Below, one piece after another: positions 8,469 to 17,346 of a stretch of DNA of 64,000 nucleotides; position 1 is the first letter of the stretch, and each line of letters opens with the position of its first letter. Origin of the DNA: Ascidiaceihabitans sp. (GTDB taxonomy: Bacteria; Pseudomonadota; Alphaproteobacteria; Rhodobacterales; Rhodobacteraceae); assembly GCA_029251465.1 (NCBI GenBank), contig JAQXDI010000007.1, positions 62,001 to 126,000 of the forward strand. The letters run 5' to 3'. Under the pieces are notes generated by a model that saw nothing but the letters and a program-made list of their open reading frames with translations, searched no databases and was not told where the DNA came from. The translations under genes and the position numbers were made by a program.

Positions 8469-11264
8469 CTAGTGCGCCTCGGCCCAATTCGCGCCTTGGC
8501 CTGCGTCGACGGTTAGTTTCACTTCCAATTTCACCACCGGATCGTTCGCGTTTTCCATGACCTCGCGGGCGACACCGATCAGATCATCCACGGCGGCGTT
8601 GTCGACTTCGAACAGCAGTTCATCGTGGACCTGCAACAGCATCGCGGCCGGGATGTTTTCGATCGCGTCGGGCATGCGGATCATGGCGCGTCGAATCACG
8701 TCTGCGGCGGTGCCTTGGATCGGTGCGTTGATTGCGGCGCGGGCGGCAAATCCGGCGTGCGGCCCCTTGGCTGCGATGTTTGGCGTGTGGATTTTGCGCC
8801 CGAACAATGTCTGCACATAGCCGTGCTCTTTGGCGAACGCTTTGGTGTCGTCCATGTAGGTTCGGATGCCGGGAAAGCGTTCGAAATAGCGGTCGATAAA
8901 CCCTTGAGCCTCGGCGCGCGGGATGCGCAAATTACGCGCCAAACCAAAGGCGGAAATGCCGTAGATGACGCCAAAGTTGATCCCCTTTGCCTGGCGTCTG
9001 ATGTCCGGTGTCATCTGATCCAGCGGCACGTCGAACATCTCGGACGCGGTCATGGCGTGAATGTCGTGACCGTCCGCAAATGCTTGTTTTAGCGCAGGAA
9101 TATCAGCGATGTGGGCAAGGATGCGCAGTTCAATTTGTGAGTAATCGAGCGCCACCAGCGTCTTGCCCGGCTCTGCGATAAAGGCCTCGCGAATGCGGCG
9201 ACCTTCTTCGGAACGGATCGGGATATTTTGCAGGTTTGGATCGGTTGAGGCCAGCCGTCCCGTCGATGCACCAGCGATAGAATAAGACGTGTGAACGCGA
9301 CCCGTGTCGGGGTTAATGTGGTCTTGCAACGCATCTGTGTAGGTCGATTTCAGTTTGGCCAATTGGCGCCAATCGAGCACACGACCGGGCAAAACATGTT
9401 CGGTCGCGAGGTCCTCTAGAACGTCCGCGCCAGTGGCATATTTTCCGGTTTTGCCCTTTTTGCCACCCTCGAGGCCCATCTCGTCAAACAGGATTTCTCC
9501 GACTTGCGCGGGCGATCCGACGTTGAATTTGCGGCCGACCAATTCATAGATTTCATCCTCTAGCCCTGCCATCTTTTGGGCAAACGCATTGGACATCCGC
9601 GACAGCGTATCACGATCAACTTTGATGCCGGACCGCTCCATTCCCGCCAGCACGGGGACCAACGGGCGTTCGAGCGTTTCGTAGACACGCGTGACCTTTG
9701 ATACGTGCAATTGCGGTTTGAACATCTGCCACAGGCGTAGGGTGATATCGGCGTCCGCAGCCGCGTAGGGCACCGCCTGTTCCAGCGGTACCGCGTCAAA
9801 CGTGCGCGCCGATTTACCAGAGCCTAACAAGGGTTTTATCGGGATCGGCACGTGGCCCAAATAGCGTTCCGACAAAGAATCCATGCCATGATTGTGCAAC
9901 CCGCCGTGCATCACATACGACATCAGCATCGTGTCATCGATGGGCGCGACGTTGATGCCGATTTGGGCAAAAATCTTGGTGTCGTATTTCATGTTTTGCC
10001 CGATTTTCAGGATGCTTTCATCCTCAAGCATCGGGGTCAAAAGGCGCAAAGCATCCTCAATCGCGATCTGCCCGGGCGCGAGCGTGTCGTCAGAAAACAG
10101 ATCATCGCCGCCCGCGATTTTGTGGATCAGCGGGATGTAGCAGGCGTGACCCGCGTCGACACACAGCGAAATTCCAACCAGATCGGCGGTCATTTCGTTC
10201 AGGCTAGTTGTCTCGGTATCGACGGCGACATGGCCGCGCGCATAGATCAGGTCGATCCATTTTTGCAGCCCCTCAAGGTCGCTGACTTGCTCGTATTTCG
10301 CCTGATCAAAGGGCACGGTTTCGACGTCCGGCACGTCGGGCGATTTGTCCTCGATCACGGGTGCTTTGACCCCCAATTGATCGGCAATGCGTTTGGTCAG
10401 CGTGCGAAATTCCATCTCTGCCAGAAACGGCATCAGGACGTCTGGATCGGGTTCGCGGGCCTCCATTTCGTCGATGGTAAAGGGCAAATCCATGCCTTCG
10501 TCCAGCTGCACAAGCGTGCGCGACAGGCGGATTTGATCGGCGTGATTGATCAAAGTTTCGCGGCGCTTGGGCTGCTTGATTTCGCCCGCGCGTTCCAGCA
10601 ATGCGTCCAGATCCCCGTATTCGTTGATCAGCAACGCGGCGGTTTTCACGCCAATTCCGGGGGCACCGGGCACGTTATCGACACTATCGCCAGCCAGCGC
10701 CTGCACGTCGACAACCCGTTCGGGATAAACGCCAAATTTCTCGTGCACACCGTCGCGGTCAATACGTTTGTTTTTCATCGCGTCGAACATTTCAACGCCG
10801 TCACCGACCAGTTGCATCAGATCCTTGTCCGAGCTGATGATGGTACAGCGGCCACCCAGATTGCGCGCTTGAACGGCCAAAGTGGCGATAATGTCGTCGG
10901 CCTCGAACCCCTCGATTTCCTCGCAGGCGATGTTGAACGCGCGGGTTGCATCGCGGGTCAGCGGCATTTGCGGGCGCAAATCTTCGGGCATCGCCTCGCG
11001 GTTGGCTTTGTATTGGTCGTATAAATCGTTGCGAAATGTGTGGCTGCCTTTGTCGAAAATCACCGCGACGTGGGTGGGCGCATCGGTGCCGGTGTTGCCC
11101 TCGACGTAGCGCTGCAGCATGTTGCAAAAACCGGCGACTGCCCCGATGGGTGCGCCGTCAGATTTGCGCGTCAAAGGCGGCAGCGCGTGGTAGGCGCGAA
11201 AGATGAACGCAGAGCCGTCGATCAGGTGCAGGAGGCACCCTTTGCCAAATGTGGTTGTGGTCAT
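8469..11264 (-). CDS. polA: DNA polymerase I
   Basis: A 931-aa three-domain enzyme of normal length. The N-terminal 5'-nuclease (about 1-290) has DGSAFIFRAYHA and YDQYKANREAMPEDL. The central 3'-5' exonuclease keeps the DTE catalytic motif (VAVDTETTSLNE), so proofreading should be active. The polymerase domain has motif A (LVALDYSQIELRILAHI), motif B (RRQAKGINFGVIYGIS) and motif C (LLQVHDELLFEV). It functions in Okazaki-fragment maturation and repair synthesis. Monocistronic in appearance; upstream (11265-11327) is a short gap before the DUF2459 gene on the same strand. Confidence 0.98.
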   Translation of the reverse strand: MTTTTFGKGCLLHLIDGSAFIFRAYHALPPLTRKSDGAPIGAVAGFCNMLQRYVEGNTGTDAPTHVAVIFDKGSHTFRNDLYDQYKANREAMPEDLRPQMPLTRDATRAFNIACEEIEGFEADDIIATLAVQARNLGGRCTIISSDKDLMQLVGDGVEMFDAMKNKRIDRDGVHEKFGVYPERVVDVQALAGDSVDNVPGAPGIGVKTAALLINEYGDLDALLERAGEIKQPKRRETLINHADQIRLSRTLVQLDEGMDLPFTIDEMEAREPDPDVLMPFLAEMEFRTLTKRIADQLGVKAPVIEDKSPDVPDVETVPFDQAKYEQVSDLEGLQKWIDLIYARGHVAVDTETTSLNEMTADLVGISLCVDAGHACYIPLIHKIAGGDDLFSDDTLAPGQIAIEDALRLLTPMLEDESILKIGQNMKYDTKIFAQIGINVAPIDDTMLMSYVMHGGLHNHGMDSLSERYLGHVPIPIKPLLGSGKSARTFDAVPLEQAVPYAAADADITLRLWQMFKPQLHVSKVTRVYETLERPLVPVLAGMERSGIKVDRDTLSRMSNAFAQKMAGLEDEIYELVGRKFNVGSPAQVGEILFDEMGLEGGKKGKTGKYATGADVLEDLATEHVLPGRVLDWRQLAKLKSTYTDALQDHINPDTGRVHTSYSIAGASTGRLASTDPNLQNIPIRSEEGRRIREAFIAEPGKTLVALDYSQIELRILAHIADIPALKQAFADGHDIHAMTASEMFDVPLDQMTPDIRRQAKGINFGVIYGISAFGLARNLRIPRAEAQGFIDRYFERFPGIRTYMDDTKAFAKEHGYVQTLFGRKIHTPNIAAKGPHAGFAARAAINAPIQGTAADVIRRAMIRMPDAIENIPAAMLLQVHDELLFEVDNAAVDDLIGVAREVMENANDPVVKLEVKLTVDAGQGANWAEAH

Positions 11265-11327
11265 GTCGCTTGCCCCGCCGCTAATCTATGCAGTGCCAAC
11301 TATCTCGCATCCGCGACGCCGCCGCAA

Positions 11328-12008
11328 TCACGGCTTTTGGTTTTCGGGCCGCTGAAAGACATTATGTGACAGGCTGACCGAGATCGGCAGTGGCGTCCAA
11401 ATCCCGAAACGGACGCCCGCGGCGCGCAAAGTTTGACCGATCCAGACATTGCAGGTGGTCATGAAATTGAACTGACCGCGGGCAGGAAAAAACACATCGG
11501 TGCCAGATAACCCATCAATTTCAAGCGGCTGTGTGTTGTCCGCTTGGGCAAATCTGGCTTCGATTTGATCCAAAAGGGCACCGTACTGCGCGCCACTTAG
11601 CATCACGGGCAGATGATCGCTTTGATTGCTCAGCGCGCCTGCTAAATCAATCCGCATGACTGATGTGTCACCCGTTAGCCCGCGCCAAATTGTACGCGCT
11701 CGCAGGTCGGTGTAACTGCCGACGGTGGTGTAAAAATCACGCGCGCCCCAGCCCACAACCAACCACCTGGCCTCAGGGTGATCCAGCGCAACACCTGCGT
11801 TGCCCAACCAACTCAGCCGCGCACGGGTTACGTCATTCAAAGGCAGCAAGAAATCGTAGTGGATGACCCCACCTGCCAGTAAAACAGTGGTGGTCTTAGG
11901 GGTCTGATCCAGCTGCGCAGTCTGGCCGGGCATCATCGCGCCCAAGGTCACAAACAGCATGTAAAGCGCGATGACTGCCCCCAGCAAAATGGGGCCAAGG
12001 CGCTTCAT
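11328..12008 (-). CDS. DUF2459 / TIGR02117-family protein
   Basis: A 226-aa protein with an N-terminal hydrophobic anchor (about residues 7-27) and a periplasmic domain. The pattern ARWLVVGWGARDFYTTVGSYTDL and the C-terminal FNFMTTCNVWIGQTLRAAGVRFGIWTPLP are hallmarks of the DUF2459/TIGR02117 family. The conserved TTCN cysteine hints at a cysteine-hydrolase-like fold. Biological role unknown. It follows the small zinc-finger gene by 3 bases and is probably co-transcribed with it. Confidence 0.78.
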   Translation of the reverse strand: MKRLGPILLGAVIALYMLFVTLGAMMPGQTAQLDQTPKTTTVLLAGGVIHYDFLLPLNDVTRARLSWLGNAGVALDHPEARWLVVGWGARDFYTTVGSYTDLRARTIWRGLTGDTSVMRIDLAGALSNQSDHLPVMLSGAQYGALLDQIEARFAQADNTQPLEIDGLSGTDVFFPARGQFNFMTTCNVWIGQTLRAAGVRFGIWTPLPISVSLSHNVFQRPENQKP

Positions 12009-12011
12009 GTT

Positions 12012-12191
12012 TTAGGGCTCGACGCTGTCGGCAAAATCCGAGTGCACATATTTGCAATCGCAGTACGGGCATTCGACCCAGCCTTGGTTGGCGTCGATTT
12101 GCAGCCAGACGCGCGGGTGTCCACCAACGCCGCCATCACAAGCGATGCGATGCTTGTCCACGATTTTTGTCTCTGGTGCTGGCAGGGTCAT
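12012..12191 (-). CDS. Small zinc-finger (zf-CHCC type) protein, 59 aa
   Basis: The ATG at 12191 opens a 59-aa frame ending TAA at 12012. Motifs are HRIACDGG followed by GHPRVWLQI and VECPYCDCKY, the C..H..C..C arrangement of the zf-CHCC family. In mitochondria that domain is the NDUFS6 subunit of complex I, and alphaproteobacteria carry short stand-alone versions of this kind. Only 3 bases separate it from the DUF2459 start. Likely role: zinc-binding accessory protein, possibly of respiratory complex I (inference from the family). Confidence 0.82.
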   Translation of the reverse strand: MTLPAPETKIVDKHRIACDGGVGGHPRVWLQIDANQGWVECPYCDCKYVHSDFADSVEP

Positions 12192-12239
12192 GGGCGCGTC
12201 CTTAGAAATGGCGAAAGTCGTGCGCCTGTAGTGCCACCC

Positions 12240-12707
12240 CTAGGCGTCGCGATCAATACGCAATTGATAGCAATTGTTCCGAGCAGAGCGGGCGTGCACA
12301 TAGGCGATCTGCGGATTTTCAAAGGTGGTTTGCAGATAGACGGACATGTCGGACGGACGGACAATCGCGCCGGTGCCATAAACGATCCTGTCGTCCGCGC
12401 TGTAGCCTTTCAGCAGGTAATCGGGCGAGGTGGTCAGGATGTCCGGCAACGCCTGCCCGCCACCTTGCGCGCAGGCATCAGCGCATAAAAACAGCGGCCC
12501 GACTTCGGCATAGGGATGCGTGCCCTCGAATGGTTTGTGCGCCAGAATAAGCATCTCTGCCCCTTCGGGGATATCCTTCAGACAGTGCCGGCACGGATTG
12601 CCTGCGCCGTTCGAAACGTGCCGCTCAGGCGGGTTGCCGTGGGCGTCTTTTGCGCCGTTTCGATAGGCGGTGACGATGTCGGTGGGCATGGCGGTGAATG
12701 TTGGCAT
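12240..12707 (-). CDS. DUF1203 domain-containing protein
   Basis: A 155-aa protein. It matches DUF1203: VSNGAGNPCRHCLKDIPEGAEMLILAH in the middle, then GPLFLCADAC and the C-terminal ARSARNNCYQLRI. The paired cysteines (CRHC and two later) could bind metal. Function unknown. The start at 12707 is preceded by AAGGAGA 8 bases upstream, better than the in-frame ATG nine codons earlier. Divergent from dnaE2, with the LexA box in between. Confidence 0.8.
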   Translation of the reverse strand: MPTFTAMPTDIVTAYRNGAKDAHGNPPERHVSNGAGNPCRHCLKDIPEGAEMLILAHKPFEGTHPYAEVGPLFLCADACAQGGGQALPDILTTSPDYLLKGYSADDRIVYGTGAIVRPSDMSVYLQTTFENPQIAYVHARSARNNCYQLRIDRDA

Positions 12708-12794
12708 GTGCGGTCTCCTTGTTGGGTGCATCATTTCAAAATTGTTGACGTTCCGGCAACCCGAATGCTGCGCATTGACGAGTATTTAGAATCA

Positions 12795-12809
12795 GAACAA
12801 AATGGGAAC
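12795..12809 (+). promoter_or_regulatory. LexA (SOS) box, GAAC-N7-GAAC
   Basis: GAACAAAATGGGAAC is an exact GAAC-N7-GAAC direct repeat, the LexA operator of Alphaproteobacteria. It lies 28 bases before the dnaE2 start codon and predicts induction of dnaE2 by DNA damage. It is nearly identical to the box at 41936 before imuB. Confidence 0.88.
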
Positions 12810-12837
12810 ATTGCGAATCCCCTAATTGATTGTGCCC

Positions 12838-15762
12838 ATGTTCACCGAACTGTCGATCATGTCGAATTTCACCTTTCTCACCGGGGCGTCGCACCCCGAG
12901 GAATTCATGACGCGTGCCGCTTTGCTGGGGATGGAGGGCATTGCGATCGCCGATGACAATTCGGTGGCGGGCATTGTGCGGGCGCATACGCAGGCGCGCA
13001 AGATCAAGCGGCAGGTACAAGAACGGCGGGATTGGGATGCGAGCTATGGGTTGATCGGGCCGCCTTGTCCTGAGGCGTTTGCGGCCCCCATCGAGGGGAT
13101 TGGCCTAAAGGCGACGCCGCGTTTGATCCCGGCGGCCCGGCTGGTGTTTCAGGATGCGCCGCCCGTGACGGTGTTGCCGATAGATCGAACTGGATGGGGA
13201 AACCTGTGCCGGATCCTGTCCAAGGGCCGATTGGCGGCGGACAAAGGCAGCTGTGATTTGGCGCTCAGCGATCTCGAGGAATTTAGCGATGGGTTGCAAT
13301 TGGTCCTGTGGCCATACGCGCAAACACAGGCGGGCGACGCAGGGGCATGGCAGCGTGCCGCGAAACGGTTGATGCGTCGGTTTTCGGGGCGGATGCATGT
13401 GCTTATGGCGCCGCAGTATGACGGGCGCGACGGTCAGCGATTTGCGCGATTGCAGGCTCAGGCCGACGCGTTGGGGTTGCCCACATTGGCCAGCGCTGCC
13501 CCGCGCATGCATCACGGTGCGCGGCGTAAACTGGCGGACGTGATGACGGCTATTCGCACCAGCACGCGGGTGGATGATCTGGGGCGGGGGGCCATGGTCA
13601 ACGGTGAACGTCGCATGCGCAGCGCGCCTGAAATGCAACGTATCTTTGCAGGATTTGAACCTGCCATCGCACGCAGCCACACCCTCGCCCAATCGCTGTC
13701 GTTCTCCTTGGATCAGTTGCGCTACGAATACCCGTCCGAAGCGGCTGCGGGCGAAATCCCCACCGCGCGCCTTCGTCGTTTGGCGTACGAGGGGCTCGAT
13801 TGGCGCTATCCTGCGGGCGCATCTGCCCACGTCCGCACGCTGCTTGAGCACGAGCTGACCCTGATCGGCAAGCTGGCCTACGAACCCTATTTCCTCACTG
13901 TGCGCGACATCGTGGCCTTTGCCCGCTCGCGCAATATCCTGTGCCAAGGGCGCGGATCGGCGGCCAACTCCGTCGTGTGCTACTGCCTTGGCGTCACGTC
14001 TGTTTCCCCCGAAATCGGCACCATGGTGTTCGAACGTTTCGTCTCCGAGGCCCGCGACGAACCCCCTGACATCGACGTTGATTTCGAACACGAGCGGCGC
14101 GAAGAAGTCATCCAACACATCTACGAAACCTACGGGCGTCACCGCGCCGGCCTATGCGCCACCGTCGTCCACTATCGGGGCAAACGCGCCATCCGCGAAG
14201 TCGGCCGTGCCATGGGTCTGTCCGAAGACACGATTTCCGCCATGTCATCACAGCTGTGGGGGTTCTTTTCCACCAAAGGGATCGAGGCCGCGCGCCTTGC
14301 GGAAATCGGCCTTGATGCCAATGAAAAACGCCTGCGCCAGACGCTGGAACTGGTGCATGAAATCGAAGGTTTTCCCCGCCACCTGTCCCAACATGTCGGC
14401 GGATTTATCATCACCGAAGGGCGGCTCGACGAACTTGTTCCCATCGAAAATGCCACGATGGAAGGGCGCACCGTGATCTGCTGGGACAAGGATGACATCG
14501 ACACGCTGGGCATTCTCAAGGTCGATGTTTTGTCGCTCGGCATGCTGACTTGCATCCGCAAAGCGTTCGATTTGATGCAGATGCACCACCGGCTGGATTA
14601 CACGCTGGCGACGCTGCCCGCCGAAGATCCGGTGGTCTACGACATGCTGTGTCGCGCCGATAGCGTGGGTGTGTTTCAGGTCGAATCCCGGGCGCAAATG
14701 AACTTTTTGCCGCGCATGCGCCCGCGCACGTTTTACGATCTGGTGATCGAGGTGGCGATCATTCGGCCCGGCCCTATTCAGGGCGACATGGTGCACCCCT
14801 ACATCCGGCGCAGGAACGGCGAAGAAGAGGTCAGCTTTCCCTCCGATGCGCTGGGCAAAGTGCTTGGCAAAACGCTGGGTGTGCCGCTGTTTCAGGAACA
14901 AGCGATGCAGATTGCGATCGTCGGTGCCGGGTTCACGCCGGAACAGGCAGACCGGCTTAGACGTTCGCTTGCGACGTTCAAAAAACACGGCAACGTCAGT
15001 GAATTTCGCGCGCTGTTCCTGCGGGGGATGCAGCGCAACGGCTACGATTCCGACTTTGCGGAACGCTGCTTTTCCCAGATCGAAGGGTTTGGCAGCTACG
15101 GTTTTCCCGAAAGCCACGCGGCCTCGTTTGCGCTGCTGGTTTACGCAAGCTCGTGGATCAAATGCCACCACCCCGGCATCTTTGCCTGTGCGCTGCTGAA
15201 CAGCCAACCGATGGGGTTTTACGCGCCCGCGCAAATCGTGCGCGACGCCCGCGAACACCACGTCGACGTGCGCCCGATCTGCATCAACAACAGCTTTTGG
15301 GACAACGCGATGGAACCCGACGGGCTTGGCGGCTTGGCGCTGCGCCTTGGGTTTCGCCAGATCAAAGGCCTATCCGAGGAAGATTCGTCGTGGATCACAG
15401 CGTCCCGCGGCAACGGCTATCAACATTTGCGCGATGTGTGGCGGCGCGCAGGTGTCGCCCCCAACGTCGTCGAACGCCTGGCCGAAGCGGACGTGTTCGC
15501 AGCCCTCAACCTCAACCGGCGCGAGGCCCTCTGGGAGGCAAAAGCCCTGTCCCCGGGGCCAATTTTACCGCTATTTGCCAATGACATCGACGGCGAAGTC
15601 GTGGACGAACCCACAGCCCTGCTGCCCGAAATGACCATGGGCGAACACGTGGTCGAGGATTACGTGGCCATGCGGTTAACCCTAAAATCCCACCCCGTTG
15701 CGCTGCTGCGCCACCTGCTGACACCGCCGCCCAAACGGCAAGAAAAAGCCACCAAATTCTAA
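12838..15762 (+). CDS. dnaE2: Error-prone DNA polymerase DnaE2 (ImuC)
   Basis: A 974-aa C-family polymerase. The PHP domain begins MFTELSIMSNFTFLTGASHPEE, where the metal-binding HxH of DnaE1 is replaced, as is usual in DnaE2. The catalytic aspartates are in PDIDVDFEHERREEV and in the later KVDVLSLGML. The SYGFPESHAASFALLVYASSW block, the helix-hairpin-helix region and a short C-terminus without the DnaE1 OB/tau-binding tail all fit DnaE2. It performs translesion synthesis with ImuB at the beta clamp. ATG 12838 chosen; TTG and GTG codons just upstream are in frame. Under LexA control; imuB is 29 kb away. Confidence 0.95.
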   Translation: MFTELSIMSNFTFLTGASHPEEFMTRAALLGMEGIAIADDNSVAGIVRAHTQARKIKRQVQERRDWDASYGLIGPPCPEAFAAPIEGIGLKATPRLIPAARLVFQDAPPVTVLPIDRTGWGNLCRILSKGRLAADKGSCDLALSDLEEFSDGLQLVLWPYAQTQAGDAGAWQRAAKRLMRRFSGRMHVLMAPQYDGRDGQRFARLQAQADALGLPTLASAAPRMHHGARRKLADVMTAIRTSTRVDDLGRGAMVNGERRMRSAPEMQRIFAGFEPAIARSHTLAQSLSFSLDQLRYEYPSEAAAGEIPTARLRRLAYEGLDWRYPAGASAHVRTLLEHELTLIGKLAYEPYFLTVRDIVAFARSRNILCQGRGSAANSVVCYCLGVTSVSPEIGTMVFERFVSEARDEPPDIDVDFEHERREEVIQHIYETYGRHRAGLCATVVHYRGKRAIREVGRAMGLSEDTISAMSSQLWGFFSTKGIEAARLAEIGLDANEKRLRQTLELVHEIEGFPRHLSQHVGGFIITEGRLDELVPIENATMEGRTVICWDKDDIDTLGILKVDVLSLGMLTCIRKAFDLMQMHHRLDYTLATLPAEDPVVYDMLCRADSVGVFQVESRAQMNFLPRMRPRTFYDLVIEVAIIRPGPIQGDMVHPYIRRRNGEEEVSFPSDALGKVLGKTLGVPLFQEQAMQIAIVGAGFTPEQADRLRRSLATFKKHGNVSEFRALFLRGMQRNGYDSDFAERCFSQIEGFGSYGFPESHAASFALLVYASSWIKCHHPGIFACALLNSQPMGFYAPAQIVRDAREHHVDVRPICINNSFWDNAMEPDGLGGLALRLGFRQIKGLSEEDSSWITASRGNGYQHLRDVWRRAGVAPNVVERLAEADVFAALNLNRREALWEAKALSPGPILPLFANDIDGEVVDEPTALLPEMTMGEHVVEDYVAMRLTLKSHPVALLRHLLTPPPKRQEKATKF

Positions 15763-15828
15763 GCCCTTCACCCCAACCACCAGACCAGATAAAAGACCCG
15801 CAAAACAAATCCAAAGGCGCACGCAGTT

Positions 15829-17346
15829 ATGCCCACCCCGAAACCCGTTGTTCTTTGCATCCTTGATGGCTGGGGTCTGTCTGATGTGCGCACCGGCAAC
15901 GCGCCGGCGCTTGCAAACACACCCAACATGGACCGCATTTTGGGCAGCTGTCCGAACGCGACGTTGATCACCCACGGGCCCGACGTGGGCCTGCCGTCGG
16001 GGCAAATGGGCAACTCTGAAGTCGGGCACACCAACATTGGCGCGGGCCGTGTGGTGGCGATGGATCTGGGCCAAATCGATCTGGCAATCGAAGACGGTAG
16101 CTTTTTCGACAACGCCGCGATTTTGGATTTTGCTGGCAAGGTAAAAGCAGAAAACGGCACGGCGCATCTGATCGGCCTGACCTCCAAAGGCGGGGTGCAC
16201 GCGCACCAAGATCACATGTTTGCGGCCGCCAAATTGCTGACAGAACAGGGCGTCCCTGTCGCGATCCACGTGATCACCGACGGGCGCGATGTGGCCCCGA
16301 CCCAAGCGTCCAGCGACATTCAGATCGTCGAGCGCTCCAAACCTTCCGGGGCGCTTGTCGCAACAGTCAGCGGGCGCTATTTCGCAATGGATCGCGACAA
16401 CCGCTGGGACCGTGTCGAAAAGGCGTGGCGCACCATGGTTTTGGCGGACGGCGATGTGTTGCTAGACGCCCAAGACGGCATCGCGACCTGCTACGATCTG
16501 GACCAAACGGACGAATTCATCGACCCCTTTGTGGTCGAAGGTTACGGCGGCATGAAAGACGGCGACGGCGTCTTTTGCCTGAACTTCAGGGCCGACCGCG
16601 CGCGCGAATTGATGTCGGCCATTGGCGATCCTGATTTCGACGCTTTTGATGTCACTGGCCGCCCCCGTTTCGCAGCTGTCCTTGGCATGGTGGACTATTC
16701 GAAAACCCACGACGGTTTCATGACCGCCGCCTACCCAAAGGCCGACATTTCCAACACGCTTGGGGCCTGGGTTGCGGCACACGGAAAGACCCAATTCCGC
16801 CTTGCAGAGACTGAAAAATACCCCCACGTGACATTTTTCCTGAATGGCGGCGTCGAGGCACCAGCCCCCGCCGAGGACCGCTTTATGCCGCTGTCCCCAA
16901 GGGTTGCGACCTACGATTTGCAGCCCGAAATGTCGTGCCCCGAAGTCACAGATCAATTCGTTGCGGCCATCGAAAAGGGCTACGATTTGATCGTAACCAA
17001 CTACGCCAATCCTGACATGGTTGGGCACACCGGCGATCTGGATGCGGGCATTGCGGCCTGCGAGGCCGTTGACGCCGGTTTGGGCCGCGTGCTGCAAGCC
17101 CTTGATGCGGCAGGTGGCGCGATGATCGTCACCGCAGATCACGGCAATTGCGAGATGATGATCGACCCGGAAACCGGCGGGCCACACACGGCGCACACGC
17201 TGAACCCGGTGCCCGTCGCGCTGATCGGCGGACCGGATGGGGCCACGTTAAACGCCGGGCGATTGGCGGATCTTGCCCCGACGTTGTTGCATCTGATGGG
17301 GCTTGAAACGCCGCCGGAAATGACCGGAAAGAACCTGATCGCATGA
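15829..17346 (+). CDS. gpmI: 2,3-bisphosphoglycerate-independent phosphoglycerate mutase
   Basis: A 505-aa enzyme interconverting 2- and 3-phosphoglycerate in glycolysis and gluconeogenesis, cofactor independent and Mn-dependent. The N-terminus has the metal Asp in LCILDGWG (D13), and the catalytic Ser is in GQMGNSEVGHTNIGAGR (S63). The C-terminal metal sites are NYANPDMVGHTGD and VTADHGNCE. Length is standard. First gene of gpmI-envC-ctpA; its stop overlaps the next start (ATGA, 17343-17346). Confidence 0.97.
   Translation: MPTPKPVVLCILDGWGLSDVRTGNAPALANTPNMDRILGSCPNATLITHGPDVGLPSGQMGNSEVGHTNIGAGRVVAMDLGQIDLAIEDGSFFDNAAILDFAGKVKAENGTAHLIGLTSKGGVHAHQDHMFAAAKLLTEQGVPVAIHVITDGRDVAPTQASSDIQIVERSKPSGALVATVSGRYFAMDRDNRWDRVEKAWRTMVLADGDVLLDAQDGIATCYDLDQTDEFIDPFVVEGYGGMKDGDGVFCLNFRADRARELMSAIGDPDFDAFDVTGRPRFAAVLGMVDYSKTHDGFMTAAYPKADISNTLGAWVAAHGKTQFRLAETEKYPHVTFFLNGGVEAPAPAEDRFMPLSPRVATYDLQPEMSCPEVTDQFVAAIEKGYDLIVTNYANPDMVGHTGDLDAGIAACEAVDAGLGRVLQALDAAGGAMIVTADHGNCEMMIDPETGGPHTAHTLNPVPVALIGGPDGATLNAGRLADLAPTLLHLMGLETPPEMTGKNLIA

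Noticed and set aside
9852-11024. 390-codon plus-strand frame opposite polA
   Set aside because: Antisense to the conserved polymerase I; His/Gln/Asp-rich composition without domains.
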